Assembly: GCF_000718025.1 (NCBI RefSeq)
Contig: NZ_JODS01000029.1
Span: 108,555-172,554 of the forward strand
Direction: 5' to 3'
Length of the DNA: 64,000 nt
Source of the DNA: Kitasatospora purpeofusca
GTDB taxonomy: Bacteria; Actinomycetota; Actinomycetes; Streptomycetales; Streptomycetaceae
Within the stretch, counting starts at the first letter, position 1. Each line of letters starts with the position of its first letter. Both the position numbers and the translations under genes were made by a program. The notes below the pieces were generated by a model that did no database searches, was not told the origin of the DNA, and worked only from the letters and a program-made list of their open reading frames with translations. Of the stretch, positions 26,695-34,812 are shown piece by piece.

Positions 26695-27030
26695 TCAGGA
26701 GAAGAGGACCGAGCGGAAGTGGAGCCGCCGGCCGGCCGAGGCGCCCGGGTCCAGCACCCGGTAGACGTCCCCGACGCAGCCGAAGTCCAGGAAGGCGACG
26801 GCGCTCCCGTTGGTGCGGTTGACGGGTGCGTAGGCAGCGTCCTGGTCGGTGGCTCCCTTGACGTCGACGCACTCCTCGGCCTTGGGGTCGACCAGTTCGC
26901 CGCGGTGTTCGGAGCCGTCGGCCCGGTAGGTGTAGCGGAACACGCCGTCGGCGGCGTTGGCGGAGACCGGAACGGCGAGGACGAGACCGATCGCGCTGGT
27001 GGCGGCGACCAGGGTGTTGCGGAGACGCAT
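26695..27030 (-). CDS. Small secreted protein of unknown function
   Basis: 111 residues with a Sec signal peptide (LRNTLVAATSAIGLVLAVP, cleavage near ANA-AD). The mature domain of about 83 residues has two cysteines (EECVDV, FGCVGD) likely to pair. A beta-rich pattern with VFRYTYRADGSEH and GDVYRVLDPGAS is visible. AAAGG lies about 11 bases before ATG 27030. I do not recognise the family. It precedes the hexosaminidase on the same strand with an 80-base gap. The AT-rich stretch 27050-27180 upstream contains CCCCAAAATTGGGG, a small inverted repeat. Confidence 0.72.
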   Translation of the reverse strand: MRLRNTLVAATSAIGLVLAVPVSANAADGVFRYTYRADGSEHRGELVDPKAEECVDVKGATDQDAAYAPVNRTNGSAVAFLDFGCVGDVYRVLDPGASAGRRLHFRSVLFS

Positions 27031-27192
27031 GACGGGGGACCTTTCGGGCGGTACTCGACGGCACCGGGGGAATAGTGCGATATCACCCTAAGGGCCCCAA
27101 AATTGGGGAAACGATTCTTCTAATCCATCCTTTCGGGTGGTTTATCCACTATTTGCGCGACCTTTTCGACTCCGGCTCCATGTGCTGACGAC

Positions 27193-28140
27193 TCAGCCGG
27201 GCGGGGCGGTGAAGTGGTACCCGGAGTCGATCAGCACCGGCAGGTACGCCTTCAGCGCCGCCACCGTCTGCGAACGGTCCCCGCCGCCGTCGTGGTTGAG
27301 CACGATCGCGCCGGGCCGGACGTCCTTGAGGATCCGGTCGGTGATCACGACCGTCCCCGGGCGGGCCCAGTCCCGGGGGTCGACCGACCAGGCCATCGGA
27401 CGCATGCCCAGCTCGGCGCTCACCTTCAGCGAGGCCGGGGACCAGTCGCCGCCGGGCGCCCGGAACCAGGTCGGCGCCTTCCCGGTGGTCCGGTGCAGCA
27501 GCTCGGAGGTGCGCTCCAGCTCCTCGCGGACCTTGGCCTCGGAGAGGTGGCGCAGGTCGGGGTGGGTCCAGGTGTGGTTGGCGATGTGGTGGCCCCGGGC
27601 GGCGATCTCCCGGACCAGGTCGGCGTGCTCGACGGCGTTCTCGCCGATCAGGAAGAAGGTGGCCCGGATGCCGTGCTGCTCCAGCAGGGCCAGCACGGTC
27701 GGGGTGTGCCGGGGGTCGGGGCCGTCGTCGATGGTGAGCGCCACCACCCGCCGGTCGGCGTCGAGCTCGTACACCGGGCGGCTCTCGGCCTCCGTCAGCG
27801 CCCGCGCGGGCGCCGCCCCGGCCGGGGGCGCGGACGAGGGCGCGGCGGCGGCGGGCGAGGGGGCGGAGGCGGGTGCGGCGGCGGACGGCGCGGCGGGTGC
27901 CGCGGCGGACGGGCCCGCGGACGGCCCGGCGGCCTGCTCGGCTGCCGGAGTCGTGGCCTCGGTCGGGGGCGGCCCTTCGGTGGGCGAGTCCCCCGGGACC
28001 GGGTCCGGGCCCGCCGAACGGGCCGCGGCGGCGGCCCTGGCCACCTCCTCGGCCCGGCCGCACCCGGCGACCCCGAGCAGCGACATCCCCGCCGCGACCA
28101 GCAGCAACCTTCGCGAAGTAATCTGACGATCAGACAGCAT
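27193..28140 (-). CDS. Polysaccharide deacetylase lipoprotein (NodB domain)
   Basis: Deacetylates N-acetylated cell-wall or chito-oligosaccharide glycans outside the membrane. It has 315 residues. An RR-containing signal ends in LLGVAGC, a lipobox-like site. A Pro/Ala/Ser linker (about 40-110) spans the wall. The NodB domain has all five motifs: TIDDGPD, HTWTHPDL (metal His pair), FRAPGGDWS, VDPRDW and IVLNHDGGG. The first motif's Asp pair supplies the catalytic base and a metal ligand, so an active enzyme is likely. ATG 28140 lies directly beside a 17-bp sequence element that recurs at 37049. It is divergent from the DUF574 methyltransferase. Confidence 0.92.
   Translation of the reverse strand: MLSDRQITSRRLLLVAAGMSLLGVAGCGRAEEVARAAAAARSAGPDPVPGDSPTEGPPPTEATTPAAEQAAGPSAGPSAAAPAAPSAAAPASAPSPAAAAPSSAPPAGAAPARALTEAESRPVYELDADRRVVALTIDDGPDPRHTPTVLALLEQHGIRATFFLIGENAVEHADLVREIAARGHHIANHTWTHPDLRHLSEAKVREELERTSELLHRTTGKAPTWFRAPGGDWSPASLKVSAELGMRPMAWSVDPRDWARPGTVVITDRILKDVRPGAIVLNHDGGGDRSQTVAALKAYLPVLIDSGYHFTAPPG
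28121..28137. repeat. 17-bp element, copy 1
   Basis: ATCTGACGATCAGACAG, containing the inverted pair TCTGA-CGA-TCAGA, covers codons 2-7 of the deacetylase gene. An identical copy lies at 37049-37065. See the entry at 37027. Confidence 0.6.
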
Positions 28141-28252
28141 GACGGATCTGTCCCCCGTTCATCGGCCCGTCTCCCAGCGGCCACCCCGACAGGTTCGATC
28201 ACCACCCCAACGGCCCAAGGCGGGCCCTGTGCACCGGCTGTTCGCCCACCCC

Positions 28253-28283
28253 GTGACCGGATCCCCGCCGGGCCCGCTAATCT
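28253..28283 (+). promoter_or_regulatory. Candidate promoter of the DUF574 methyltransferase
   Basis: GTGACC at 28253-28258 and TAATCT at 28278-28283 are spaced by 19 bases. They would give a leader of about 35 bases ahead of AAAAGGA and ATG 28326. The spacing is at the upper limit. Confidence 0.35.
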
Positions 28284-28325
28284 GACCTCTCCCAGTGTGA
28301 TGATCTGTCTTAAAAGGACGTGGCC

Positions 28326-29180
28326 ATGACGACGAGTCAGGACTTCGCCGACCGGTCCGAGAACGATGCCGCCGAACTCAGCCAGTGGGAGAAGTACGGG
28401 GTCGACACCAGCACCCCGCACTCCGCCCGCGTCTACGACTACTGGCTGGGCGGGAAGACCAACTTCCCGCCCGACCGCGCGATGGGCCAGGCCATCGAGC
28501 AGGCCGTGCCCACCATGAAGGCGCAGGCCAAGGAGAACCGCGGCTTCCAGAAGCGCGCCGTGCGCCACCTCGCCGAGCGCTACGGCATCCGCCAGTTCCT
28601 CGACCTCGGCACCGGCATCCCCACCTCGCCGAACACCCACGAGATCGCCGAGTCGGTCAGCCCCGGCACCCGGGTCGTCTACGTGGACAACGACCCGATC
28701 GTGCTGGCCCACGCCCGCGCGCTGATGGTCTCCACCCCGGCCAGCCGCACCACCTACATCCACGCCGACCTGGGCAAGCCCGCCGAGCTGCTGGCCGACC
28801 CGGCCCTCAACAGCACGCTGGACCTCGACCAACCGGTCGGCATGCTGATGATCGCCGTACTGATGCTGATCGCCGACGAGGACGACCCGTGGGGCAAGGT
28901 CGCCGCGCTGCGCGACGCGCTCCCCTCCGGCAGCTACCTCGCGCTCACCCACCCGACCCAGGACTTCAACGAGGCCGCCGTCGCCCAGGTGACCGCCTCC
29001 GCCCGCGCCGCCGGGATGACCCTGGTGCCGCGCAGCAAGGAGGAGGTCACCCGGTTCTTCGACGGCTGGGAGCTGATCGAGCCCGGCGTCGCCCCGGTGA
29101 TGTCCTGGCACCCGGACGGCGAGCAGCCGGCCGACCCGTACGCGGCGTACTACTGGGGCGGCCTCGCCCGCAAGCCGTAG
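28326..29180 (+). CDS. DUF574 / Methyltransf_19 SAM-dependent methyltransferase
   Basis: Member of an actinobacteria-restricted SAM methyltransferase family that is much expanded in Streptomyces. It has 284 residues. The family signature SARVYDYWLGGKTNF is near residue 36. The substrate helix (NRGFQKRAVRHLAERYGIRQFLDLGTGIPT, in two parts), VVYVDNDPIVLAHARAL and the C-terminal WGGLARKP are as usual. ATG 28326 is 8 bases after AAAAGG; the GTG two codons earlier is too close to the ribosome site. Family members have been linked to developmental genes, but substrates are not known to me. Confidence 0.92.
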   Translation: MTTSQDFADRSENDAAELSQWEKYGVDTSTPHSARVYDYWLGGKTNFPPDRAMGQAIEQAVPTMKAQAKENRGFQKRAVRHLAERYGIRQFLDLGTGIPTSPNTHEIAESVSPGTRVVYVDNDPIVLAHARALMVSTPASRTTYIHADLGKPAELLADPALNSTLDLDQPVGMLMIAVLMLIADEDDPWGKVAALRDALPSGSYLALTHPTQDFNEAAVAQVTASARAAGMTLVPRSKEEVTRFFDGWELIEPGVAPVMSWHPDGEQPADPYAAYYWGGLARKP

Positions 29181-29206
29181 GCCCTCCACGGCATCCCCGA
29201 CGTCCC

Positions 29207-29241
29207 GCCGGCCCCGCCTCCCACCGCGGAACGGGGCCGGC
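29207..29241. terminator. Bidirectional terminator
   Basis: A 10-bp perfect stem, GCCGGCCCCG/CGGGGCCGGC (29207-29216/29232-29241), lies between the convergent DUF574 and Fpg/Nei genes. Confidence 0.65.
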
Positions 29242-29303
29242 CGACGGCGCGGGCCGGTTCGGCGGCCGCACCTGTCAGCGGCCGCACCGCTCCGGCGGCG
29301 GCG

Positions 29304-30203
29304 CTACTTGAGCAGCCGGGAGAGCCGCCGGTCCGCGAGCGGCTTCCCCCCGGTCTGGCAGGTCGGGCAGTACTGCAGCGAGGAGTCCGCGAACGACACC
29401 TCCCGCACGGTGTCCCCGCAGACCGGACAGGGCTGCCCGGTCCGCCCGTGCACCCGCATCCCCAGCTTCTTCTCCGCCTTCAGCTCCCCCGCCGCCAGTC
29501 CGCGCGAACGCTCCACCGCCTCGCGCAGGGTCGAACCGAGCGCCTCGAACAGCCGCTCCGTCTCCTCCTCCGACAGATCGGCCGCCAGCTTGTACGGGGA
29601 CATCCGGGCCACGTGCAGCACCTCGTCCGAGTAGGCGTTGCCCACCCCGGCCAGCACGGTCTGGTCCCGCAGCACCCCCTTGATCCGGCGGCGCTCACCG
29701 GCCAGCAGCGCCCGGAAGCGCGCCAGGTCGAAGTCCGGGTCGAACGGGTCCGGGCCCAGCCGGGCCACCCCCGGGACCTCCTCGGCGTCCCGCACCACGT
29801 ACACCGCGAGCCCCTTCTTGGTGCCCGCCTCGGTCAGGTCGAAGCCGTCCCCGTCCGGGCCCTCCAGCCGCACCCGCAGCGCCAGCGGATTGCGCCCGCC
29901 CGGCTTCGGCGGCTCCGCCGGCAGCTGCTCCCGCCAGCGCAGCCAGCCCGCCCTGGCCAGGTGGACCACCAGGTGCAGCCCGTCCGCCCCGGTGTCCGCC
30001 GACCCGGTGGCCACGAGCCCGATGTCCAGGAACTTCCCGTGCCGGACCACCGGGCCGACCGTCCGCCCGGCCAGCGCCGTCACCGGCGGGTCGTAGGTCT
30101 TGAGCGCGCTGATCGCCACCGGCCGCACCTCGGCGACCACCCGCCCGGTCAGCCGTTCGGACAGGAAGGCGGTCAGGGCCTCGACCTCTGGCAGCTCCGG
30201 CAT
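29304..30203 (-). CDS. Fpg/Nei-family DNA glycosylase/AP lyase
   Basis: Base-excision repair enzyme removing oxidised bases. It has 299 residues. It begins MPELPEVEALTAFL, with the catalytic N-terminal Pro-2 and Glu-3, which fixes the start at 30203. The helix-two-turn-helix contains VLAGVGNAYSDEVLHVARM. The C-terminal zinc finger has four cysteines, CPVC...CPTC (about residues 254-280). The finger is followed by GGKPLADRRLSRLLK, whereas Fpg proteins usually end soon after a finger Arg; the finger Arg is therefore not in the canonical place. This suits an actinobacterial Nei-like branch. It is divergent from the SRPBCC gene. Confidence 0.92.
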   Translation of the reverse strand: MPELPEVEALTAFLSERLTGRVVAEVRPVAISALKTYDPPVTALAGRTVGPVVRHGKFLDIGLVATGSADTGADGLHLVVHLARAGWLRWREQLPAEPPKPGGRNPLALRVRLEGPDGDGFDLTEAGTKKGLAVYVVRDAEEVPGVARLGPDPFDPDFDLARFRALLAGERRRIKGVLRDQTVLAGVGNAYSDEVLHVARMSPYKLAADLSEEETERLFEALGSTLREAVERSRGLAAGELKAEKKLGMRVHGRTGQPCPVCGDTVREVSFADSSLQYCPTCQTGGKPLADRRLSRLLK

Positions 30204-30353
30204 GTGCCCAGTCTCGCCCGACCGCCCGCCATCCGCCTCCTCCGCCGCCCGTCCCGCCGCCCCTCCGGGCTGCCCCGCCCTTTGCCCCGGGCCGCCCCGC
30301 GGCGCAGTCTGGAGGGGCGGCCCGCGCGCCAACCCGAGGAGGTCCGGCCGGCC

Positions 30354-30851
30354 ATGAGCACGCTGGAGGAACAGATCGACATCGACGCCCCCGTCCTGGC
30401 GGCCTGGGAGCAGCTGCACCGCGTCCACGAGTACCCGCAGTTCGTCGACGGCGTCCGCACCGCCCAACCGCACGGCCGCAACCTGGCCCACCTCGCGGTG
30501 GAGATCGCCGGCGCCGAACGGGACGTCGAGACCGAGATCACCGACCGGGGCCGGGGCCGGGTGATGGCCTGGCGCACCCTGGACGGTCCGGAGCTGCACG
30601 GCGCCTTCGCGCTGCGCCCGCTCGACCCGGCGCACACCCGGGTGCAGGTCCGGGTGGAGTACGACCCGGGGGCGGTCCGGGAGGCGTTCGGCGGACCCGG
30701 CGGCTTCGCGCTGGCGGGGGCGATCGAGCGGACCGTCCGGACCGACCTGGAGGCGTTCCGGGAGCTGGTCGAGGCCAGGGTCGAGGCCGCCGCGAAACCG
30801 CCCGAGCCGGTCGTGGAGGCACCCGGCACGGTCACCGTAAACGGCATATAA
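30354..30851 (+). CDS. SRPBCC (START-like) ligand-binding protein
   Basis: 165 residues with the polyketide-cyclase/dehydrase (SRPBCC) pattern. An N-terminal strand-helix EEQIDIDAPVLAAWEQLHRVHEYPQFVDGV is the classical opening. The central strand VMAWRTLDGPELHG and a long C-terminal helix (AGAIERTVRTDLEAFRELVEAR) follow. Proteins of this type with a generic coiled tail are abundant in Streptomyces and often bind lipids or membranes. GAGGAGG lies about 11 bases before ATG 30354. No partner is evident; it is divergent from the glycosylase. Confidence 0.85.
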   Translation: MSTLEEQIDIDAPVLAAWEQLHRVHEYPQFVDGVRTAQPHGRNLAHLAVEIAGAERDVETEITDRGRGRVMAWRTLDGPELHGAFALRPLDPAHTRVQVRVEYDPGAVREAFGGPGGFALAGAIERTVRTDLEAFRELVEARVEAAAKPPEPVVEAPGTVTVNGI

Positions 30852-30938
30852 GCCCAGCTCAGGGCCGGTGGTGAGGATCTTCACAGCGGGCCCCGGAGCC
30901 ACTCGTCCGGCTTTCGACCTGTGGCACACTCGGGACTC

Positions 30939-31604
30939 ATGAACTGTGCCCGGGACACCAGGACGCTGCGCGCGGCGGTCTTCGCCGCGCTGCTCGTGCT
31001 GCTCGCCGGGCTCGGCCAGGTACTGGTCACCGGACGCCCGCTGCCGCTCGGCACGCTGGCGGTGGCCGGGGCCGCCGTCTTCGCGGTGGCCTTCGTCCTG
31101 TCCGGCCGCGAACGCGGCTACCGGGTCGTCGCGGCGGTCTTCCTGCCGCTGGAACTGGGCCTGAGCGCCCTGTTCGACCTCGCCCAGTCCACCTGCCCCT
31201 CGCTGCCGCCCGGCGCCGCCCGCGGTCTCGAACCGCTGCTGTGCGGCGGCGGCTCGCTCGGCGGCCTCCTGCTCGGCCACGGGCTCTCCCGGCCGGTCGG
31301 GCTCGGCCTGCTGCTGCTCCTGCACACCGTGCTCGCGCTGGCCGCCGCGTACTGGCTGCGCAGCGCCGACGCCGCGCTCTCCGGGCTGGCCCGCACGGCG
31401 CGGATCCTCGGCGACTTCGCCCGGCGCTTCCCCGCCGCGGCCGGCCACTGGCTGGCGCTGCTGACCGCGCCGCTGCCGGCCCGCCCGGTGGCGCGGGTGC
31501 CGTTCCCCCGGGCCAGCCGGGTGCTGGTCCCCGCCGAGTCCGTCCGGCTCCGGCCCGCCGTCCGGCGCGGCCCGCCCGCACGGCTGCCGGCGCCCGCCCG
31601 CTAG
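30939..31604 (+). CDS. Membrane protein upstream of the DsbA/VKOR pair
   Basis: 221 residues with about four or five hydrophobic helices in the first 150 (FAALLVLLAGLGQVLV, LAVAGAAVFAVAFVL, a stretch around LPLELGLSALFDL and LGLLLLLHTVLALAAAYWL). Two cysteines (STCPSL, LLCGGG) flank a predicted external loop. An Arg/Pro-rich cytoplasmic tail of about 60 residues follows. I do not recognise the family. It precedes the dsbA-like gene by 94 bases on the same strand, so a shared role in oxidative folding is possible. ATG 30939 was chosen; a GTG six codons earlier is an alternative, and neither has a strong ribosome site. Confidence 0.7.
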   Translation: MNCARDTRTLRAAVFAALLVLLAGLGQVLVTGRPLPLGTLAVAGAAVFAVAFVLSGRERGYRVVAAVFLPLELGLSALFDLAQSTCPSLPPGAARGLEPLLCGGGSLGGLLLGHGLSRPVGLGLLLLLHTVLALAAAYWLRSADAALSGLARTARILGDFARRFPAAAGHWLALLTAPLPARPVARVPFPRASRVLVPAESVRLRPAVRRGPPARLPAPAR

Positions 31605-31698
31605 GCGACCCGCGGACCCTCCCGGTCCCCCGGTCCCGGCCGGCCGTGCGCCCGACGCGCCCGCACGCCCCGCCAAGAGCACCAGGACGACCTCCACC

Positions 31699-32526
31699 AT
31701 GAGCACCTCCCCCAAGAAGAGCACCACCCCCGGCGACCGGAAGGCCGCCCGTCGGGCCGCCACCGAGCGGATGCGCCAGGAGCGCGAGCAGGCCGAGCGC
31801 TCGGCCCGGATCCGCCGCCGGGCGGTGGTCGGCACCGCCTCCGCCGTCCTGCTGGCCCTCGCGGCGGGCGTCGCCTTCGCCGTCGGCGGCTCGACCGGTT
31901 CCGGCGGCGGCTCCGGCTCCGCCGACACCGCGGGCCCGCTGGTCGTGCCGGCGAACGCGAGCGGCCCGGACGGCACCGTGGTCACCTACGGCAAGGCCGA
32001 CGCCCCGCACACGCTGGAGATCTACGAGGACTTCCGCTGCCCGTTCTGCGAGCAGCTGGAGACCACCACCGGCCCGACCGTCCAGCAGCTCGCCGACGCG
32101 GGCAGCTACAAGATCGAGTACCACCTGGCGACCTTCCTCGACCAGGGCCTCGGCGGCAAGGGCTCGCGCACCGCGCTGGCCGCCGCCGGCGCGGCGCTGA
32201 ACGAGGGCGTGGACAAGTTCAAGCAGTTCCACGACGTGCTGTACGCCAACCAGCCGGAGGAGCGCACCGACGCCTTCGCCGACGTCAACCACCTGCTCGA
32301 CCTGGCCGACAAGGTGCCGGGCCTGAAGACCGACGGCTTCGTCAAGGCGGTCCGCGAGGGCACCTACCTGCCCTGGGCCGGCCAGGTGAACAAGGCCTTC
32401 GACAAGAGCGGCGTCACCGGCACCCCGACCGTCCGCCTGGACGGCAAGAAGCTCGACGTGTTCTCCGGCGGCAAGGCCGTCTCGCCCGAGCAGTTCACCG
32501 CGATGGTCAAGCAGGTGACCGGATGA
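31699..32526 (+). CDS. DsbA-like membrane-anchored thioredoxin-fold oxidase
   Basis: Inserts disulfides into exported proteins. It has 275 residues. A charged cytoplasmic N-terminus (about 1-42) precedes one membrane helix (VVGTASAVLLALAAGVAFAV), a Gly/Ser linker and then a thioredoxin-4/DsbA domain. The active site is FRCPFCEQLE near residue 115. The cis-proline loop is TGTPTVRLDG near 235. Its stop overlaps the start of the VKOR gene by four bases (ATGA), so the two are translationally coupled. In actinobacteria VKOR is the partner that re-oxidises this type of DsbA. Confidence 0.92.
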   Translation: MSTSPKKSTTPGDRKAARRAATERMRQEREQAERSARIRRRAVVGTASAVLLALAAGVAFAVGGSTGSGGGSGSADTAGPLVVPANASGPDGTVVTYGKADAPHTLEIYEDFRCPFCEQLETTTGPTVQQLADAGSYKIEYHLATFLDQGLGGKGSRTALAAAGAALNEGVDKFKQFHDVLYANQPEERTDAFADVNHLLDLADKVPGLKTDGFVKAVREGTYLPWAGQVNKAFDKSGVTGTPTVRLDGKKLDVFSGGKAVSPEQFTAMVKQVTG

Positions 32527-33158
32527 CGGCCTCCTCCCCCGCCCCCGCCCCCGCGGGCACCCGGCCCGGGTACGGCGCGAGCCGCCCGTTCGCCCTGCTG
32601 CTGGTGATCGGGGGCGCACTGGGCCTGTTCGCCTCGGCGGTCCTCACCCTGGACAAGATCCGGCTGCTGAAGGACCCGTCCTACGTCCCGAACTGCAACA
32701 TCAATCCGATCATCAGCTGCGGCTCGATCATGCGCAGCGACCAGGCCGAGGCCTTCGGCTTCCCCAACTCGCTGCTCGGCCTGGTCGGCTTCGCCGTGGT
32801 GATCGCGATCGGCGCCGGCCTGCTGGCCGGCGCCACCTACCGCCGCTGGTTCTGGCTCGGCCTCCAGGCCGGCACGGTCTTCGGGATCGGCTTCGTGACC
32901 TGGCTGATGTACCAGGCGCTGTACCGGATCGGCGCGCTCTGCCCGTTCTGCATGGTGGTCTGGACGGCGATGATCCCGCTGTTCTGGTACACCACCCTGC
33001 ACAACCTGCGCACCGGCATCATCCCGGTCCCCCGCACCCTGCGCCCGGCCGTCCGCGAGGCCGCCCGCTACCACTGGGCCGTCCCGGCCCTCTGGTACGC
33101 GGTGATCGCCCTGCTGATCCTGAAGCGCTTCTGGTACTACTGGTCGACCCTGCTCTGA
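32523..33158 (+). CDS. Vitamin K epoxide reductase (VKOR) family disulfide generator
   Basis: Quinone-dependent membrane enzyme that re-oxidises DsbA. It has 211 residues and five hydrophobic helices. The external loop has the cysteine pair in PNCNINPIISCGSIM (near 59-67) followed by the conserved Ser/Asn region GFPNSLLGL. The quinone-proximal active site is ALCPFCMVVW near 140. All four functional cysteines are present, so the enzyme should work alone with the DsbA-like protein whose stop codon it overlaps. The C-terminal basic stretch and last helix are typical of the actinobacterial family. Confidence 0.93.
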   Translation: MTASSPAPAPAGTRPGYGASRPFALLLVIGGALGLFASAVLTLDKIRLLKDPSYVPNCNINPIISCGSIMRSDQAEAFGFPNSLLGLVGFAVVIAIGAGLLAGATYRRWFWLGLQAGTVFGIGFVTWLMYQALYRIGALCPFCMVVWTAMIPLFWYTTLHNLRTGIIPVPRTLRPAVREAARYHWAVPALWYAVIALLILKRFWYYWSTLL

Positions 33159-33178
33159 TCCCCGCTGTGTTGGGCGCC

Positions 33179-33214
33179 CGCGGCGCCGTCCCCGTTGCCG
33201 GGGGCGGCGCCGCG
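33179..33214. terminator. Bidirectional terminator
   Basis: A 16-bp stem with a single G-U-type pair (33179-33194/33199-33214) and a four-base TTGC loop lies between the convergent VKOR and adenine deaminase genes. Confidence 0.75.
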
Positions 33215-33221
33215 GCGCGTC

Positions 33222-34217
33222 TCAGGCGGCGCCGAACTCGTAGGCGGCGACCTCGGCCAGGAGGGCGGCGCGGCGCTCCTCGGGCAGGAAGGAGGCCCGG
33301 AAGGAGTTGGCGGCGAGCAGGCGCAGGGTGTCCTGGTCCAGGCCGAGCGCCTCGGCGAGGGCGTCGAAGTTGTCGCCGACGTAGCCGCCGAAGTAGGCCG
33401 GGTCGTCGGAGTTGACGGTGGCCAGCAGGCCGGCCGCGAGGATCGCGGGCAGCGGGTGGTCGGCCAGGGTGTCGACGCAGCGCAGCCGCACGTTGGAGAG
33501 CGGGCAGAGGGTGAGCGGGATCCGCTCCCGGACCAGCCGCTCGACCAGCGCCGGGTCCTCCAGGCAGCGCAGCCCGTGGTCGATCCGCTCCACGCCGAGC
33601 ACGTCCAGCGCCTCGGTGATGTACGAGGCCGGGCCCTCCTCCCCGGCGTGCGCGACCCGGTGCAGCCCGGCCTCGGCGGCCCGACGGTAGACCTCGCGGA
33701 ACTTGGCCGGCGGGTGGCCGACCTCGGCGGAGTCCAGGCCGACACCGGTGATCCGCCCGCCGAACCAGGGCCGGGCCGCCTCGAAGGTCTCCAGCGCCGA
33801 GTCGGCGGACTCGTCCCGCAGGAAGCACATGATCAGCCGGGTGCTGATGCCGTGCCGCTGCTCGGCCCGGTCCAGTGCCCGCCCGAGCCCGTCGACGACG
33901 ACCGGCAGCGGGATCCCGCGCGCGGTGTGCGCCTGCGGGTCGAAGAAGATCTCCGCGTGCCGCACCCCCTGCGCCGCGGCCCGCGCCAGGTACGCCTCGG
34001 CGAGCTCCTCGAAGTCCTCCTCGGTCCGCAGCACCGACATCAGCGCGTAGTACAGGTCGAGGAAGGACTGCAGGTCGCCGAACGCGTACGCCCGCCGCAG
34101 CTCCTCGGCGTCCGCGAACGGCAGCTCCACGCCGTTGCGCCGGGCGAGCGCGAACGCCAGCTCGGGCTCCAGAGTGCCTTCGATGTGCAGGTGGAGTTCG
34201 GCCTTGGGAATTGCCAT
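33222..34217 (-). CDS. Adenine deaminase (adenosine-deaminase superfamily, short form)
   Basis: Zinc hydrolase of 331 residues, probably converting adenine to hypoxanthine in purine salvage. Metal motif HLHIEGTLEPE is at 9-19, then FFDPQAHTARG. The catalytic HAGEEGPASYI is near 192, ERIDHGLRC near 212 and TVNSDDPAYFGGY near 268. The opening EGTLEPEL and the DPQAHTARGIP segment resemble the Pseudomonas PA0148-type adenine deaminases more than true adenosine deaminases, which read HxHLDGA. Generic databases often name this family adenosine deaminase, so substrate choice is inference. It is convergent with the VKOR gene and divergent from 34390. Confidence 0.88.
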   Translation of the reverse strand: MAIPKAELHLHIEGTLEPELAFALARRNGVELPFADAEELRRAYAFGDLQSFLDLYYALMSVLRTEEDFEELAEAYLARAAAQGVRHAEIFFDPQAHTARGIPLPVVVDGLGRALDRAEQRHGISTRLIMCFLRDESADSALETFEAARPWFGGRITGVGLDSAEVGHPPAKFREVYRRAAEAGLHRVAHAGEEGPASYITEALDVLGVERIDHGLRCLEDPALVERLVRERIPLTLCPLSNVRLRCVDTLADHPLPAILAAGLLATVNSDDPAYFGGYVGDNFDALAEALGLDQDTLRLLAANSFRASFLPEERRAALLAEVAAYEFGAA

Positions 34218-34389
34218 CGACGCCTGTCCGGTGGTTTCGGTGCGGATACGAAGGTTTCATCCTACGTTTCCGCGCCCCGCCCCGAGCCGGACGCCCCCCG
34301 CACGACCCCACCACCGTCGAACAGGTGTACCGGTGGGGCCGACGGGGCAACGGGTAACCGGGGGGTTTCCCGTCCGAGGAGGAGTGGAC

Positions 34390-34671
34390 ATGGCGCACCC
34401 CGACACCGCGCACGCCAGGCCCGAGGGCATCTCCCCGCACGCCCTGGGCAACGACACGCTGCTGCACGAGCTGGAGCAGCTGCACCGGACCAGGCACGAG
34501 ACCTTCCTGTACGGGTCGGAGGAGGCCCTGAAGCGGCACACCCTGCGCACCGGGCAGCTGGAGGCCGAGTACCTGCACCGGTTCCCCAACCGCCTGGTCA
34601 CCGCCGGGCGGACCAGGGCCGGTGCCCGGGCCCGCGACGCGGCGGCCCGGGCGGAGGCGCTGCCGGAGTAG
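34390..34671 (+). CDS. Small conserved actinobacterial protein (DUF6158-like)
   Basis: 93 residues, no membrane helix. The helical core DTLLHELEQLHRTRHETFLYG is followed by EEALKRHTLRTGQLEAEYL, a pattern common to a small Streptomyces family I believe is DUF6158. Function is unknown. GAGGAGGAG lies 5 bases before ATG 34390, a very strong ribosome site. It is monocistronic with a 172-base divergent promoter region shared with adenine deaminase. Confidence 0.78.
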   Translation: MAHPDTAHARPEGISPHALGNDTLLHELEQLHRTRHETFLYGSEEALKRHTLRTGQLEAEYLHRFPNRLVTAGRTRAGARARDAAARAEALPE

Positions 34672-34812
34672 GCCGGGACCGCCCGGCCGAGCGGCCGGGC
34701 CGCGACCGTCCGCCGGGACACGCCGGGCGGGGGTGGTACCCGGGGCGCGGGCGGTGGGCCAGGGTGGGAGGACCGACACCTCCACCCCCGCGCACCCCTG
34801 GGAGGGGCCCCG

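Noticed and set aside
28320..28326. GTG at 28320 as start of the DUF574 methyltransferase
   Set aside because: It lies only 2 bases after AAAAGG, too close to be used; ATG 28326 has an 8-base spacing.
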